Origin: Homalodisca vitripennis
Lineage: Eukaryota > Arthropoda > Insecta > Hemiptera > Cicadellidae
Direction of reading: 5' to 3'
DNA: 64,000 nt
Assembly: GCF_021130785.1 (NCBI RefSeq)
Contig: NC_060208.1
Location: 170,122,501 to 170,186,500, forward strand
The position numbers and the translations under genes were made by a program. The notes beneath the pieces were generated by a model, which was not told where the DNA came from, made no database searches, and saw nothing but the letters and a program-made list of their open reading frames with translations. Positions 12,131 through 25,767 of this stretch are shown here, one piece after another. Numbering within the stretch: the first letter of the stretch is position 1; each line of letters opens with the position of its first letter.

Positions 12131-12739
12131 CCCAAGTAATGAATGATCAGGAATCGCTGGAAGTCGCATAGCCTAATAAATCACAATAAAATTTATATTA
12201 ATATATAAAAAAATTACATAGTATAAAGTCTTTAAAGTAAAAGATTGATTCGAAAGTAGCTTATTAAGTTAGAAAGCGTTATGTTAAAAGAGTGGAGAAG
12301 CGCAATAAATATCGAAGATTTTTATCATTACATGTCAAAACATAACCTCTATAAAAGGTGTATGTAACAGATCTTTTACTAGGGTAAGATAAAATACTGG
12401 ACCTTGCCTATAAGTTGACAGAATACCACAAAATATCAGCACAGAGAAACCCTCAACACATTAACGTGATATTTGTAATGTACCACTTACGATAATTGTA
12501 TGACAACAAATATCTTATTGTTCTCCTGCAAAGATTAGTTATGTAACAAAACTAAATAAGAACAAAGCAAAATAAGAAATGTAACATTTACTCGTATTTA
12601 GAAAAATGTATTCTTTTCAACCGATTAATTAATACATTATAAATTATGATAATTAATTTATAAAATTATTGCTTAATGTAAAATAAATAATTTTTAATAA
12701 ATTATACATTCAGTACAATCGTGTTTCAAGGGGGCTATT
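12131..12739. other. Non-coding, AT-rich
   Basis: No gene or repeat seen beyond short A/T runs. Confidence 0.5.
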
Positions 12740-12935
12740 TCACCGTTAAGCGTCCGCCTAGTAAAAATTACTCTATGACTTAAAACTCATATTCAAGTGA
12801 AGCGTTTTACATATCTTCTTTGTCATTCCATTATTAAAGCCCTTCATTATACGAGGTTTTGCAGCCATCTTGCTCTCATGTTTATTTTGAGAGCAATCCA
12901 GACTTCCTAAGACCACCAAGCAGTAAAATTATTCA
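12740..12935 (+). repeat. Dispersed repeat family D, copy 1
   Basis: Shares GTTAAGCG, CTATGACTTAAAA, CTTTGTCA, ATTAAAGCCCTTCATTATAC and GAGGTTTTGCAGCCATCTTG with 46390-46560 and, reversed, with 36930-37130. Non-coding; class unknown. Confidence 0.65.
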
Positions 12936-12946
12936 GGGGGGGGGGG
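12936..12946. repeat. (G)11 homopolymer
   Basis: Eleven consecutive G bases directly after the family D copy, unusual in such AT-rich DNA. Length may be unreliable in assembly. Confidence 0.9.
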
Positions 12947-14454
12947 TTTGTGTACATACTAAAATGTTATTATTCATGCATTTTTACATTTTTACTATAT
13001 TCTAATTTTATGTTAATCCATATACATTCATAAATAGCTATATTTAATCGAATATATTTTATGTATAGCTCAGAAATTCACATTGGATTAATACTTCTCG
13101 GTACACATGACCCTTGTAGTTTCCTGCTGATCTATAACTGTAAGCATAATAAAGACGACAAAGTAGCTCAAGTGTATGTTACTTAGCAAGCGTGTTACCA
13201 ATTTTACTATAAAGGAATACTGCAGTAATAATTATAAATTTAGCATTAATACACGATATGCTGAACACACTGAACCAGAATATTCAATTATTACTGGCCC
13301 CAATTACTACACGGTGAGACACGATGTTAAATTGCCATCATAACTGCAAATAGTACTTAATAAATTCCTGTCAGCACACGCAATGGTATAGAACACTCGT
13401 AAAGTTCTTATTGCTGTAAAGTTCTTAACAAGTCAAATAATGGCTGTAATTTCTGTGCGTATGCCCTTCGCTACTGCAATATTAAGGTTTAATTAATGTA
13501 ATAACTATTATTATCATGAAAGTAACCACGAAAAAGAGAGTTTGAGGTGCATTTTAGTTGTATCTAGCCCTTCAATATGATAAATTAGATTAATAAAGGT
13601 ACCTTCGGTATCCTGTGGCGTCTACTTAGATTAGGTTTACTACGTTAATTAGGTTTTCTACTTACATTAATTAATTTATAATCTCCATATAGACTAGATT
13701 GCAGTCGTGACCGAACGAATTGAGAGCGAGAGTTACGATATGGTTAAGGTTACAAGTGTTATTATACTGAAACAGTTCTGTCTAAATATCCAAATCGTGT
13801 TTTCTGGGCTTGTACAATGTAAAGAAAACCCAATGTTTTTATCTCCCCTCAATGTCTGATCCTGATAGCCTCAAATCAGAGCTGTCTAAAGCACAAAGGC
13901 GGACATGAAACAATCAGATATAAAACAACCTTGGACACATACTTCAGACATTGTTACAGTATCTACATTTATGTTGATGGAAATTTTGGTTTATGGCTGA
14001 AAATGAATACTCAGATTATTTTAAAGGTTTGGAAAGTACAATTTCGCTTAATTAGGCTTGTTACGAAAACGTATAATATAAATTATATATTAATTATATT
14101 TAAGTAAAATTATTTGCAATTATTAATAAACTAATAGCTGATTCAATAATGTTATAAAATTCTAATAATTGTTGCTACGGAACGTGGTATTTACAGTAGA
14201 GAGTAAATGAAAAGCAAATTATTATTATAACCGTTCCAGTTAAACTAATCAATGACCAAATAGTCAAGTATTGACAACATTAATAACAGACTTGGTTTAT
14301 GGTAATCAATGAATCAATTTGTACCATATATTCCGTATGTATAAATGTTTCTCTAGTCATTTGGTATACTTCAAATGGAGGTTGTCTTTAGTGTTGGAAG
14401 TTGTGGAGTGGTTGTTATCGCAGTATCCGCTATGAACGTTCTAAACACGATATC
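12947..14454. other. Non-coding, AT-rich
   Basis: No supported gene, RNA or long repeat. Confidence 0.5.
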
Positions 14455-14549
14455 GTTCTAGTGTTTTGTTTAGTAAATGTTTATGTTGTTTCCCAACCCT
14501 TGAGACCCATTGAGAATTAGGTGTTTATTCAATTTATATTTTTCACGTT
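14455..14549 (+). repeat. Direct repeat E, first copy
   Basis: GTTCTAGTGTTTTGTTTAGT through GTGTTTATTCAATTTATATT and TTTCACG is almost identical to 15621-15709, apart from a short internal indel (GAGACCCATTGAGAATTAG here, ATTAAGAATGA there). Confidence 0.9.
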
Positions 14550-14997
14550 ATTATTTAGTAGGGGGTGACGTATGAAAGTACTGTATAAGCGATCGTGACC
14601 GATCGTATTTTTATAACGGCTCGGATTTTCTAATTTATCTCACAATCAGCTTGTTGCGTCCGCCTTTACAGACTGTCCACATTTTTCTCAAAATCCAGCT
14701 TCTGGTATAAATTAAGAATCCAGATCTCTTGAAATAGGGTCTTGGACAGATTGTATCCACACTATCGTATCAACACTATTCTAACTAATATCTGCTCACA
14801 TGCATTTACCCTAAAATAGTTGTTTGTTTATGCAAACATATATTTTACTGTTAAAAAAAAAACTAAACAATGCCTCACCAAGTATCGCGTAACAAGCTAC
14901 GCTGAGATTGCATGCAAAATTTTATTAGACTTCATGTGTTACTATATGACATGTTAAAATGTAATATGATTGTTCGCTGTCATTTACAAGTTTATTT

Positions 14998-15255
14998 ATT
15001 CTGAAATTTTCTCGTTGCCATTATCAATAACACAAATGAAAAAATGTTCGCTATTGCTCAGCTAAATCTCATTTCGTTACATGCATCATCATCTTACTCG
15101 ATTTTTTCAGATGTAGAAATGAAGCTTCATGCAAAATTTCGAATCTATAGGTGAGTTCCTTCTCGAGAAATCGTGTAGAGAGACAAACAAATAGAAAAAT
15201 AAATGGAATGTTTCCAGCCCCTCAGTGATAGAGCAATAACGCCCAACCAACCAAA
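14998..15255 (+). repeat. Dispersed repeat family F, copy 1
   Basis: Matches 39920-40180: TTTCTCGTTGCCAT, GCTCAGC, ATGAAGCTTCATGCAAAATTTC (copy 2 ATGAAGCTGCATGCACAATTTC), TATAGGTGAGTT, then ACAAACAAATAGAAA (copy 2 ACAAACAGACAGAAA) and CAGCCCCTCAGTGAT. The ATGAAGCTTCATGCAAAATT followed by a GACAAACA tail is a pattern I recall from common insect repeats. Non-coding. Confidence 0.65.
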
Positions 15256-15620
15256 AATATTGAAGCTTTATATCATATTATAATGAGGCAACCAGACTCA
15301 GAAAGCAAATTTATGAGCTCTGTAGACGAAATCAATAATGTGACTGGTTAAAAAGTTCGTGATGTGAAAAGTTTTATGTACGAGATTGCAGAATTTACGC
15401 ACATTGCACAGCTCTATCAGTTCATGACCTAAACTGCTTAGTGGTTGAATTTGTTGCTAAATTGTTACTTGAATTTGCGTTTCGCTTTAGTTTAGTGGTG
15501 AACTTTCTACTATAATGTAAAGTTGAACATGTTGTATAACTTATTAGCTCACAATAAGTTATCGATTCTGTTTACCTATCATACACATAGGTATTTAAAG
15601 AGGGTTTCAAAACTCTTATG

Positions 15621-15709
15621 GTTCTAGTGTTTTGTTTAGTAAATGTTTATGTTGTTTCCCAACCCTTCATTAAGAATGAGGTGTTTATTCAATTTATATT
15701 TTTCACGCT
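15621..15709 (+). repeat. Direct repeat E, second copy
   Basis: Near-identical to 14455-14549 at a distance of 1.17 kb in the same orientation. Family F copy 1 lies between the two. Confidence 0.9.
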
Positions 15710-17684
15710 ACAATATATTACATATAATACATAATATATAATAAATATAATATATATTTAAATTACATATAATATACATCATATTACAAACTTTATTATA
15801 TTTTTCCATGAACCCAGAGGTGCCAAAATCTAAATGCAAAAAATTGTCTATCTCTTTTCACTTACCATCAGCTGGCTGCGTGTATGTGTTTTTTACTCCT
15901 ATTTTAAAAAGTACTCAACGAATTGTAATGAAACTTTAGTACAATCTTTATGTAAACGAGATCTATCAATAAATATTTTCTTTCAAAAATAGTGCAATTT
16001 AAAATATTTAAACTAAAATATCTTGAAAATAAATAATTTACAAATATGTAAAAAAAATATTCTTGACCAATTCAAATGACTTTTAAAATTGTACAAACGG
16101 ATAACAAATGGCTGATTAGTGAAATTTATAACCCGATCTTCAATTTCATCTCATTTATTCACACTTTTCAATTTTTACTGGTACAGGGTTGGGAAAAGGT
16201 CTGGAATCCGTTTAATAAGTCTGTGAATGAATACTCGGTGAAACAATATGAAAATTATATAATGAAACCAATTGTGCTCATTTATGTTGATTACCATATA
16301 TAAAATATATAATTACAACTGGGAGCTAAAGATATAAAAAAAAACTATAGTATTTGGTTTAACAAATAAACAAGACTACCTTTTTACTATACAAATATTA
16401 TTTTTAATTGAAAAATAAATATTTAATAACAGTAAATAAAATATAATCCCCTTCTGTTTTAAAAGGATTATTAAAATTAATTCAAATAGCTTACAGTAGT
16501 TAAACCTTAACGAGATTAAACTTCCCCTAAAGATATGTCGGGTTGGCAGCGGGTGAAAGAGAGTCTCCATGTCACGTGCAGTGCTGGAACAGTTCCAAAC
16601 ACGATCTAATCCCAACTTGACTTGTCTAACTTACCATAAGGAATCAATAAATAATAGTTTCATCAAGAACACTGAAGCTTATACTTATTTTACTAAGTGA
16701 AGTTCTAATATTAAAGAATATAAAACGCTTTATTAAGTGTTAAACAGAATTTGATTCAACCAAAAATTATGATATTTTGAAGCTACCAACTGCTGCTAAT
16801 TGATATTTAATTTTACCAATTGCATGTTTATGTCAGAAGAAACAAAACGGAACAACAGAACATTCATATTTCAGCACATTTATGCTTCTCAAGTCAAGAA
16901 CAGTGAGGCTTCCATTTGTTAGTCGGCGCCGCCAGCTGCCGCAGATTGGCGACAGTTCTGGTGACAGTCTTTCCATCTACTTTTTGACACTTTGGAAAAG
17001 GTTTACCACAAATACTGTAGCAAAGTTTTGTATTGTAACTTTATTATAATCTTACCCGCTAATCTGATACCGAGTTTCTGAGTATACAATACGTAGAATT
17101 AATATTCGGCAAAGACATTTCAGGTAAAATGAACGAAATTGGAACGTGGATCTTCACATTAAATAAATTATCACTAGAAGACTACCGTTCTTTAAGGATT
17201 GGTCAAACTTTTAAAATATATCTTAAATTTCTTAATACTTATCTACGTACAAAATTTATTCAATGTCACAAGGTGTACAATATTTAACTAACCACACGAA
17301 ATTTTGTTTTCTAATACATTGTACACTCATATAATAAGTAATAATATGACTATTATGTCAAATATATAACGATCCCGTATGGGTCCTCTCTTAGCTCCCG
17401 GAGTAGCTTACATTAGTCAACACGATTAATACATTGGTGAGGTATGATCAGCTTTTGAGTAGTTATATGATAATGGATACTAATTGAGTAGTTATTGAGT
17501 AATTAATTATTTGTGATGTGCTGTGAGGGGGATTAGCGTAATACTGTCATTACGTGATTGCTATACATTATTACACAGAATGCTCTTATGTTACAGTCAT
17601 TACATCAGCACACGGTGATATATACGAGCTCGTAGCTCATTCTAGGCGGCAAATTTATGCTCCGTATAATCCACCTGTGTTACC
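15710..17684. other. Non-coding, AT-rich
   Basis: A GC-richer patch at 16920-16985 (GGCGCCGCCAGCTGCCGCAG) stands out but contains no recognisable gene. Small open frames at 16076-16303 and 16376-16615 lack any motif. Confidence 0.5.
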
Positions 17685-17955
17685 TGTAGTTTTCTGTCTA
17701 TTACCAAGCATGGTTAAAACTCTCATCAGGACTCTTATGAAGTTGTTCTCCTCGATCAGTAACACTCATTTTTACCCGTAACTTTCTGTATATTACCGAG
17801 CATGATTAAAACTCTCTTTAAGACACTGAGATTTTGTAATATATCCCTGAATACAGTAATACTCATTGTTATGCATACTGTTTTTGAATTACCAAGCATG
17901 ATCGCAAAAAGATGTTCCAATATGCCTTTGTGATAAAGTAACACTCGTTTATAAA
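17685..17955 (+). repeat. Degenerate three-unit ~95-bp tandem repeat
   Basis: Units contain TTTTCTGTCTATTACCAAGC with ATGGTTAAAACTC (17690), TTTCTGTATATTACCGAGCA with TGATTAAAACTC (17782) and TTTTTGAATTACCAAGCATG with ATCGCAAAAAG (17880), each ending with AGTAACACTC or AGTAATACTC. Period 94-98. The open frame on the minus strand (17756-17944) is a by-product. Confidence 0.75.
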
Positions 17956-18869
17956 AACCACATCAGAGTGTTTAAATTTTTAGCGACTTGATCTCCCTTA
18001 ACTATTGAACCAGATGTTATACTCGATGCATTATAAAATATCTTATAACGTAAATGTACCAAAATTATGTAATTTGGGCTTTGCTAACTGTGAACCATGT
18101 TTAATATAAATCTCTGGTACGTGAAACATTATCTTTTCAATTGCTGCCATTTTATAAACTAAATATGAAATGTTTTGGAAAACTATGTGGGTTATTATGA
18201 AGGATGAATAAAATTGCAATAAATAAAATTATGTTTGATGATTGGAAATTCTTCAGACGAATACCACTGACAAGGTGTCACGGAATAAAGTCTCATCATT
18301 TAGTGAAATGTAAGCTCAAATTAATTTACTAGTATTACAACCATTAACCTGCCATCACCAGTACTAAGATACCACGATTTCGCAACTGATGGACTGATGG
18401 ACTGACGGGAGGTTACCATGATGTCGTGAAAATAAGTTCTAAACTATTTACCCGCTGTCTCCAAGCCTAAATTCTCACAAGTTCCATTTAATAGAAATTT
18501 CGGTTTTAGTGATAGATTGCCTTATAATCATGAGTGACAATGACAATCATAAATAACAATAACTTGTTTTATTGTCTTGAAGACACCGAAAAGTCGAATA
18601 TAAATCTACCAAGTTTTTTAATTACAGCCAAACAATTCAAACACTGCAGGGAAGTACATAAATTAAATTGCATTACCTCTATAATGCATTTTAAATAACA
18701 CAGACGTTTACTATCGCATTGTGTTGTGTGCTGTCTTGTGTGTACGTATGACCGATTCAAATAATCAGATATCGTAAAGACAACACAAGTACTGAACTTT
18801 AACTCTCAATCACCAAAGTAAAAGCGATGGCTGTATGTATACATTTTTCAATTTATTTCCTATAATCAC
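17956..18869. other. Non-coding, AT-rich
   Basis: No supported gene. A short GGACTGATGGACTGACGGGA self-similar stretch lies at about 18390. Confidence 0.5.
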
Positions 18870-19015
18870 AATTTTGAACTTGCTCGACTCAGCTACAAGA
18901 CTTTATGATTTTACACTGTGCCGCCTGCAATATAACAACTGCCAACTTGGCCAAGGAAGGTTGTAAAGACAGAAGAACTGCGATATTCAGTTAGAAACTC
19001 CCGGCAAGTTCGTAT
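18870..19015 (+). repeat. Dispersed repeat family G, copy 1
   Basis: TTGCTCGACTCAGCTACAAG, TTTATGATTTTACA, GCCGCCTGCAATATAACAAC with TGCCAACTTGG, and GTTGTAAAGACA match the reverse complement of 50140-50310 (TTGCTCGGCTGAAGCTACAG, GCCGCCTGCAATATAACAAC with AGCCAACTTGG). Non-coding. Confidence 0.75.
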
Positions 19016-21435
19016 AGTGAGACTGTGATTTAAATATACAACGTGAAACTCCTCATTTTTTCGTTTTTATTCTCTGTGTTAATAAAATGCCCTTGAAATT
19101 ATCTGCCCTATATTGTCTAGTAGAACAAAGGTATTTATCTTAGGGTTCTCCTAATCCAACTTGTCTGGAGGCAATTTGAATTATCCTTAATCGTCATTCA
19201 TAACTAACACCACGGTTTGTAGTCTCCAAGATATTTAATAACTATCTAAAAAAGAATACTCTATTTTACTGTAAAGCAACTGTACAGTATATTATGTACA
19301 TAAACACTCAACTCTTAGTCTAAACAATCATCTGTTATAATATAAATAAATAAAACACACACACACGCGCACGCACGCATAACATTTTGAACAGGGTAGA
19401 TATTTTTCTTAAGTGTTACCATAAAGGCAATAATTAGTAGATTATGTATTTTAAAAGGAGCTGCAAATTATAGAAAATTACCCGTCTTCATTGACTACAC
19501 AAAAAGGATCAATGGGTTCATATACACTTCTGGATAGTTTACGGATTATCAATATCTACAGACAAACATGTGTTGATTTTCACCACGTATTATTTCTATT
19601 GGCAGGGTAACCCAGTGAGCCAAGGCAGGTGATTAGTTAATGTGTGAGTAAGAGAAACAGAAAGAGAGGAGTCGGGAAAAGGGCAGACATTATAAGGTAT
19701 CTAGGATAAGCGCTGAGAGTATTTCAGGTGGAGTGGACTGGAACAGGTCGACGAGTATCGGGCAGAGTTCATATAATGGGGGTTAATTTGATATATAATG
19801 TTTGAGCAAAGGAATATAAATTGTAGGTACGGATTTTGGTAGTTCTTGTTATTGTGTCATATAATACTTTAATTGAGTCGTCAAAAATGGCTGGCTGTTT
19901 CCTCACCAATATCCACCTCTGGGCACTCGTGCACGACTAGCATTGCCACGTGCTAGGTCGTGTCATTATTGCAATACCCTATAATCGGCGTGAGTCCGTA
20001 AAAAGACACAAACGTATTTAATAAACAGCTTCAAGAGGGAGCGGTATATTTGATAATTATATAATGGCTTGTATTACTAATTAACAGGGATTAACACAAT
20101 ACTAAGAGTCTAACAAATGAAAAGCGGTGAACCGCGAGGTGATCAAGATGTGGCGAAAGAGTAAACCCAAGTCACAAAGGAAGTTGCGGCAAGACACTGT
20201 ATACTAACTTTATACCGCGGCGGTAACGAGGGGATAAATCCATACAACTCAGAGGGTACTGACGCTACCTTAGGTCTTTGATTAAATTAAGCATATAAAC
20301 TGTTTCAAATTGACTATTGACTATGGTTGATTGAAGACTTTCAGGATGTTTTTAATTAGCCATTTAAGACTAGACCAACAGACACACTATGATTGATAGC
20401 GGTCTGCTAACCATGCTATCAGAGAGGCGTGATTGTTCATACCGCGTAGGAGGCTAACAAAATAGTCGTCTGATTTCTGGCTCACAGTTCATTTTACCTA
20501 GCCACTATCATAAATAGAAACTAATGTATAAAACACATATAATATTAAAGAAGATAAAGAAGAAGATAAAATTAAAAACTGTTCAAATCTATTTTAGTGT
20601 TAAATTATTTATATTTATTAACGATTCTTATTTCAATTATGTATCAATAACTTGAATAAAGAATTTTGACTTTGACTATTAAAATAAGAGGTATTATAAA
20701 TATTATACATCTGTATTTATTAGTATTATTGTACTGATTCTCAAAATTTAGAACAAAAGACTGTGTTAACTATAATTAAAACGAGTGTATTTTTATTTCA
20801 AAAACTGTTTCGTCTTTTTTCTAAATTCAGAACCTTTTATCAACACAAATGTGGACAGTTATGGACCCTTTGTGGAGCATCTAGTTAATAATACTGCCAC
20901 CGCAATCCATATTACCACGAGCATTAATCTCTTACGTTTTGCATGTATTGACATTCAAGTAAACATCAAGCTCACTTCACTCAATGGTTTATTCATGTTC
21001 AATCAGCTCCATATGCAGATGAATTAATGGATTCAAACCATTGTCATCAATTTTATTACATTAAATCAAATGTATTATATAAAATAAACGACTCATTTAT
21101 TACTTAATACAAAATTACTTAATATTATTTTAAGCTTTTGTTATCATACTGCTATATGATGTTTAGAAAACAATACAACTGTCACTACAGTTACGTTAAT
21201 TATTTCATGAATGGCAATTATACACTATATTTTATACCACCATATCCTTTTAGTATGTTCTTTAGTTTTATGTAATAAATATTCCTCATAATACCTTACA
21301 CCATGCCATAATTATATTAGAATCATGAAATTTTCATCTGACATCCAACTCAAAAGTTCGTGGCACTGATAATGGAACATTCAGTTTCCGCGGTCTGTAT
21401 ACTAGTCACGCCTACATATTTTATACATCAGTACC

Positions 21436-21438
<3 letters not shown>
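19016..21438. other. Non-coding, with one strong hairpin
   Basis: An imperfect hairpin at 19932-19961 (CACGACTAGCA against TGCTAGGTCGTG) and a CA-rich run near 19350-19378. The stretch 19600-20280 is less AT-rich than its surroundings, but no gene is recognisable. Confidence 0.5.

Positions 21439-21465
<27 letters not shown>
21439..21465. repeat. Poly(T) run, about 27 bases
   Basis: Homopolymer, possibly the reversed poly(A) tail of a retroposed sequence on the minus strand; no such sequence was recognised alongside it. Confidence 0.9.
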
Positions 21466-21469
<4 letters not shown>

Positions 21470-24400
21470 AGAATTAACAAATCCGTTGAATTTGGTCACA
21501 TGTATTTTAGCTATTTTAGCTTAATAATTTGAGACAACGTAGGCTTATAAAACAAGATAGTGGCTTTGCCAGATTTCATTTATAAGTAATTATTTTAGCT
21601 ATTAGCAATTAACAGTTTGGAAATGCTCTATTGGGAGATTTGGGTTTCTTCACTAACTTCTTATAAATAAAATTCAGCCTTATCTAACAATCTTCATGTT
21701 GCTATGGTTCCTAATATGTTTGATTGTCCAAACAAAGTTTGAGCTCGTTTTTTATCCACCAAAACTACATTCAAATGATGTAAATAAATATATTCAAACG
21801 CAAACAGCTAGTAAGTGGCTATGTAATCTAGTAAAATTAGGTTCGTTATTCTTATACTCTATGTTCGTTACTAAGAAATGAGAGAGTCGCTACCCAGGAA
21901 TTGTTTGGTTCCTTAACCAGCTTCGTACCCAGATAGTTTCTTTCTAGTTCGGAGTCTTAGGGTAAAGTCTTGGCATACTTTACGTTATAGCACTATAGTA
22001 AATATACGGTGGTAGTAACCCCTGAAGAGGTAATTGATGTGATCATCGGATGGATTTAGAAGTCCTCCCATGACGTAACCGTTCCCCAGACGTCCACTTA
22101 TATCATCTCCATCAACGTCACCTGTTCGGGGTGTAGTGGAATGTAGTTGTGACATTTGTTTTACTTGGATAGTCTACCTGTTTTACTAAACCTGGCTTTT
22201 TACTATGATGGTTCACCCAGCAATACCTTGCGTAATCAGACAATTTGCATTGCTAAATGTGGGTGTGTTCAGCCAACCGACTTACAAGCTACCAGGATCA
22301 TGTGTGAGCATAATAGGTATACATACTGGCCTAAGCGCTATCAGGAATTAATTAATCTTATCTTTAGGAAAGCAGGTATCCTTTGCGTTACAAATTCTAT
22401 CGAAACGGAAAAACTTTAGTGCGGTTAAGTACCATTATTTCAAGGACTATTTTAACTAGAAACTTGACATTTCTATATTTGTATTTCTGTATTTTTTCTA
22501 ATAAACTATTTCGTTTCATGCAAAATGAAGTCAATCTTATTAATAATTTACAAATAATAAATTAATGAAATAAAGGAAAACTGCTTAAAGTAATTTTTAT
22601 ATTTAATAATTTAAATAATATTTTATTTTAAGTCTAGATGACTCTAATCAGTATCAAAGGAATGGAAACTCAAAATTTTGGTTACATGGAAACCAATCAC
22701 AAGAATAACATCATGGGTGCAATGATCACCAGAATGCACAGTCGAAGGCTGAATACACACGTGAGAGATGAAGGAGGTAAGAAATGCTCCCAGTTGGTCA
22801 AAAACCAGAACTTTAGTACGGTAGCTAAGAAATTTTATAGTTCCATGAATTATTGAATAAAGAGACCAAGGTACAAATCTGTCGATAAAAAGCGAAAAGA
22901 CTTCAATGGTTTAGATTCAATGGCAACATTGACAAAGACACTCAAAATTAGGTTATAAAGAATTCTAGAAGATGTGAAAACTTTTTGTCCACGTAATTCC
23001 AAGCGAGGTACTTCTGAGATTATGCCTCTCTCCATAGAGGAGTGAGGATTATGAGCTCTGAAAGTAAAATTCCAGAAATGTGAGAAATCATGGCAAGGAA
23101 ATTTAGATGCTCTAGGGTTGGAGTGGTTTGGAGATCAAGTGACCTGGATTTAAAAAATAAGGATACCCTCTAGCGAGTTTAAAGGGGGAAGGCTCAGAGA
23201 CAGAATTCCAGAGTCATTGGATATTGATTAAAAAAATAACCCAGAGGCTGAGTATTCTAGAAGTAATGATACCCACTAAAATGTAATCAAAATTATCATG
23301 TACTGGAAAAATTTCTGCATATTTTTTTTAATTTTATATACACACTCATTAATTAAGTTTTGTTGTAAAAGTGACACGATACAAATCTATACTATAATTC
23401 TCTCATAGCACTATTGCAACTACAATTTTAAAAACTATAACTTCCAAATAAACAAAAGTTTATAATATTTCAAAGAATTCCATAACGTTCCTTAAAAGGT
23501 CAATCACTTAATTGTGGCTTATGCAATATAATCCAAAGAAATATTTAATAAATTTCTTAAAGTAAACTATACTTTATCTTAAAAGGTTTATTTGGTAAAA
23601 CCTTATTCCTTGTTCTGCATTCACCGATGACAGGAAGAGAATTGCTACTCGAGGCTACAAGAGATTGGCTTTCTTTATATGCCCGGTTCATTTGTTTATT
23701 TGTAAGAGCGTTATGAGAAACCTGGTCTTTCTGTATTATTTGAAACAACGAGAAGAAACCAAACTGGTTTGTTTGTGCATTTTTCTTTTGCCCTTTCGAG
23801 ATTAATATAACCTATATAACTTAGATGTACTATGTAAGCCTGTTTAAAACTCAATGAAGTTTAAAGAACATAAATTTGACTTGATTCTAACGGATTGTTA
23901 AATACAATGAAAACATATTAATTTAATAGACATATTTATATTTTACGCAGAAAAATGAATGAAGAACACTATGTTCTCTACGACACTGGCATAGAGTATA
24001 AAACTCGAAATGGAGTATATGGATTAGACATGTCAATAAGAGGTTCACGTCACTTATAATTAGTGAAAAGCTGAACCTCTCACAGGCCCACTGCTAGAAC
24101 TGTATTTACCAGAGAGAGTCCTGTTACTCTTGGCCTAAGGACACTTTGAAAGATCTAAATTGAAGACTTAATTTTTTTAATGGCTCAATAAAAGTATAGC
24201 GCTATTAATACATCCTTATTAATCTTCTGGTCTGTTAGCAATTAAATATTTCTTTAAAAGGAGCTAAAAATTTCAGATTAAAAAAAAAATAACACATTAC
24301 AATAAATCGTTTATGTTTTAAATCTTGCTTGGAGATTTAAAGGGGTGAAAGCACTGATTCTGTTTATTATTTTTCATGCCCGTTTCACAAGATAACTACT

Positions 24401-25341
24401 GGAAGAATTTTACAAAATTTCGTTTTTTATAAAAGAATGACAATACATTTGTGACAATACATTCAAAGAGAGAGCTCTGGTTGGGACGTGAGGCAGTACA
24501 AAGAGATAAAATTGTATCGTTTCACCGCTGAAAGTTACTAAAGATATTGTAGCGAATAAACACGCTTTATAAACATATACGTGAATGCAAATACAAGGTG
24601 TTAGCTATTAACCGTCACTTTCTACGTAGTATGACGAGGGTGGAATAGGCGAACCTTGTATAGAGTAAATTTTAAATATCCCCCCTACTCTAATTTTATC
24701 ACATCTCCATCAGATATCGACTCTGGGCCACCGATTTTCATTGTTGATTAGCAGGTACTTCATTTTCATTACATTCATATTTTCGGACGCATTCTTGAAT
24801 ATACCAATTGAGTGAAATGTATTTTGTGTAAATTTGGTGTTGTAATACAGGTAGACGGTTTGAATATCATTGTTTGCTCTGAACAGGATTCCGTAATCCT
24901 TAATATAATATTTGTATTCATTGTTGAGATATCAGTACTTTTAAAATACCATTTGTCACGTGAATACTTAAATAAAAATAATTATAACTTATTATCATCT
25001 TACCTTTAGTTACATAGGTGTTAAAATGGTTGCGCAGGACCTCGTATCAAAAGAATATTCTAAATGCTTACAGAATAAATATTTATTTTATTTATCTATA
25101 TATTTGTTTTGAATATCACTTCTTGTCTTTGGGTGTTTTTATAAACAATATTAAAAAAACATGACATTCAATCATAGCAACATGTTTAAAATATAATATA
25201 AACTTTCTTATACTGTTTAAACAGAGTTAACTTGTTTAACGACGTTGAGTAATGGTTAACAATGTTCCTTATAACTTAAGGAATTATCTTAATAGTACGA
25301 GTTCTATAAGTAAAGTAATGAGACGGGTTATATAATACGTT
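21466..25341. other. Non-coding, AT-rich
   Basis: No supported gene or RNA. A small inverted repeat (AGAGGTTCA against TGAACCTCT) lies at about 24042-24081. Open frames of 60-87 codons near 22156-22856 show no recognisable motif and low-complexity composition. Confidence 0.5.
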
Positions 25342-25620
25342 CTAATAAAATATATTTATATATGAACTCTTATCTCCTTCAAAGTAGTTTCCTGGAGAAG
25401 TCCATCCCCGCTTTATTCGGGTTTCCCGCTCCTCGTAGCAGTACTGGAAGTCCGACACTGGAATGTCCTTTGGCTGAGCAAAATGTGGCTGATGAATGAC
25501 AGGAATGTTGTTTTTATCACAATCTCTGTAATTGGAAGTGCAGAATTGCAAGGCACATTGTCATGATGCAGCATCCAGTTGTCTTTGAAGGCTGGCCTCC
25601 CGCGCATGGCTATTTCCTTT
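25342..25620 (-). pseudogene. Mariner transposase C-terminal fragment, internally deleted
   Basis: On the minus strand two overlapping frames give FKDNWMLHHDNVPCNSAL, then IPVIHQPHFAQP, then DIPVSDFQYCYEERETRIKR and a GNYFEGDK end. HHDN carries the second catalytic Asp of mariner transposases, the PQPPYSPDLAP block is degenerate, and YCYEExxxRxxRxxxSxGxYFEGDK is the usual C-terminus. The part holding the third catalytic Asp and the following ~30 residues has been deleted, and a frameshift separates the two halves. This is a dead SETMAR/mariner remnant, distinct from the element at 31672-32996. The minisatellite begins about 150 bases to its right. Confidence 0.75.
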
Positions 25621-25767
25621 CAAGGATTTCGCAATAAACGTATTGATTTACAGTAACCTCCAGATAAAAAATATGTACAGTGGCGTTGGAATAAGAGAAA
25701 GAAATCATCTTCGGTTTTGACTTTGCATTTGATCATTTTTGCCTTTACCCGAAAAGGTGAAATGGTC

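Noticed and set aside
14455..15709. LTR retrotransposon with 90-base LTRs
   Set aside because: Repeats lack TG..CA ends and the interior has no coding sequence or primer-binding site.
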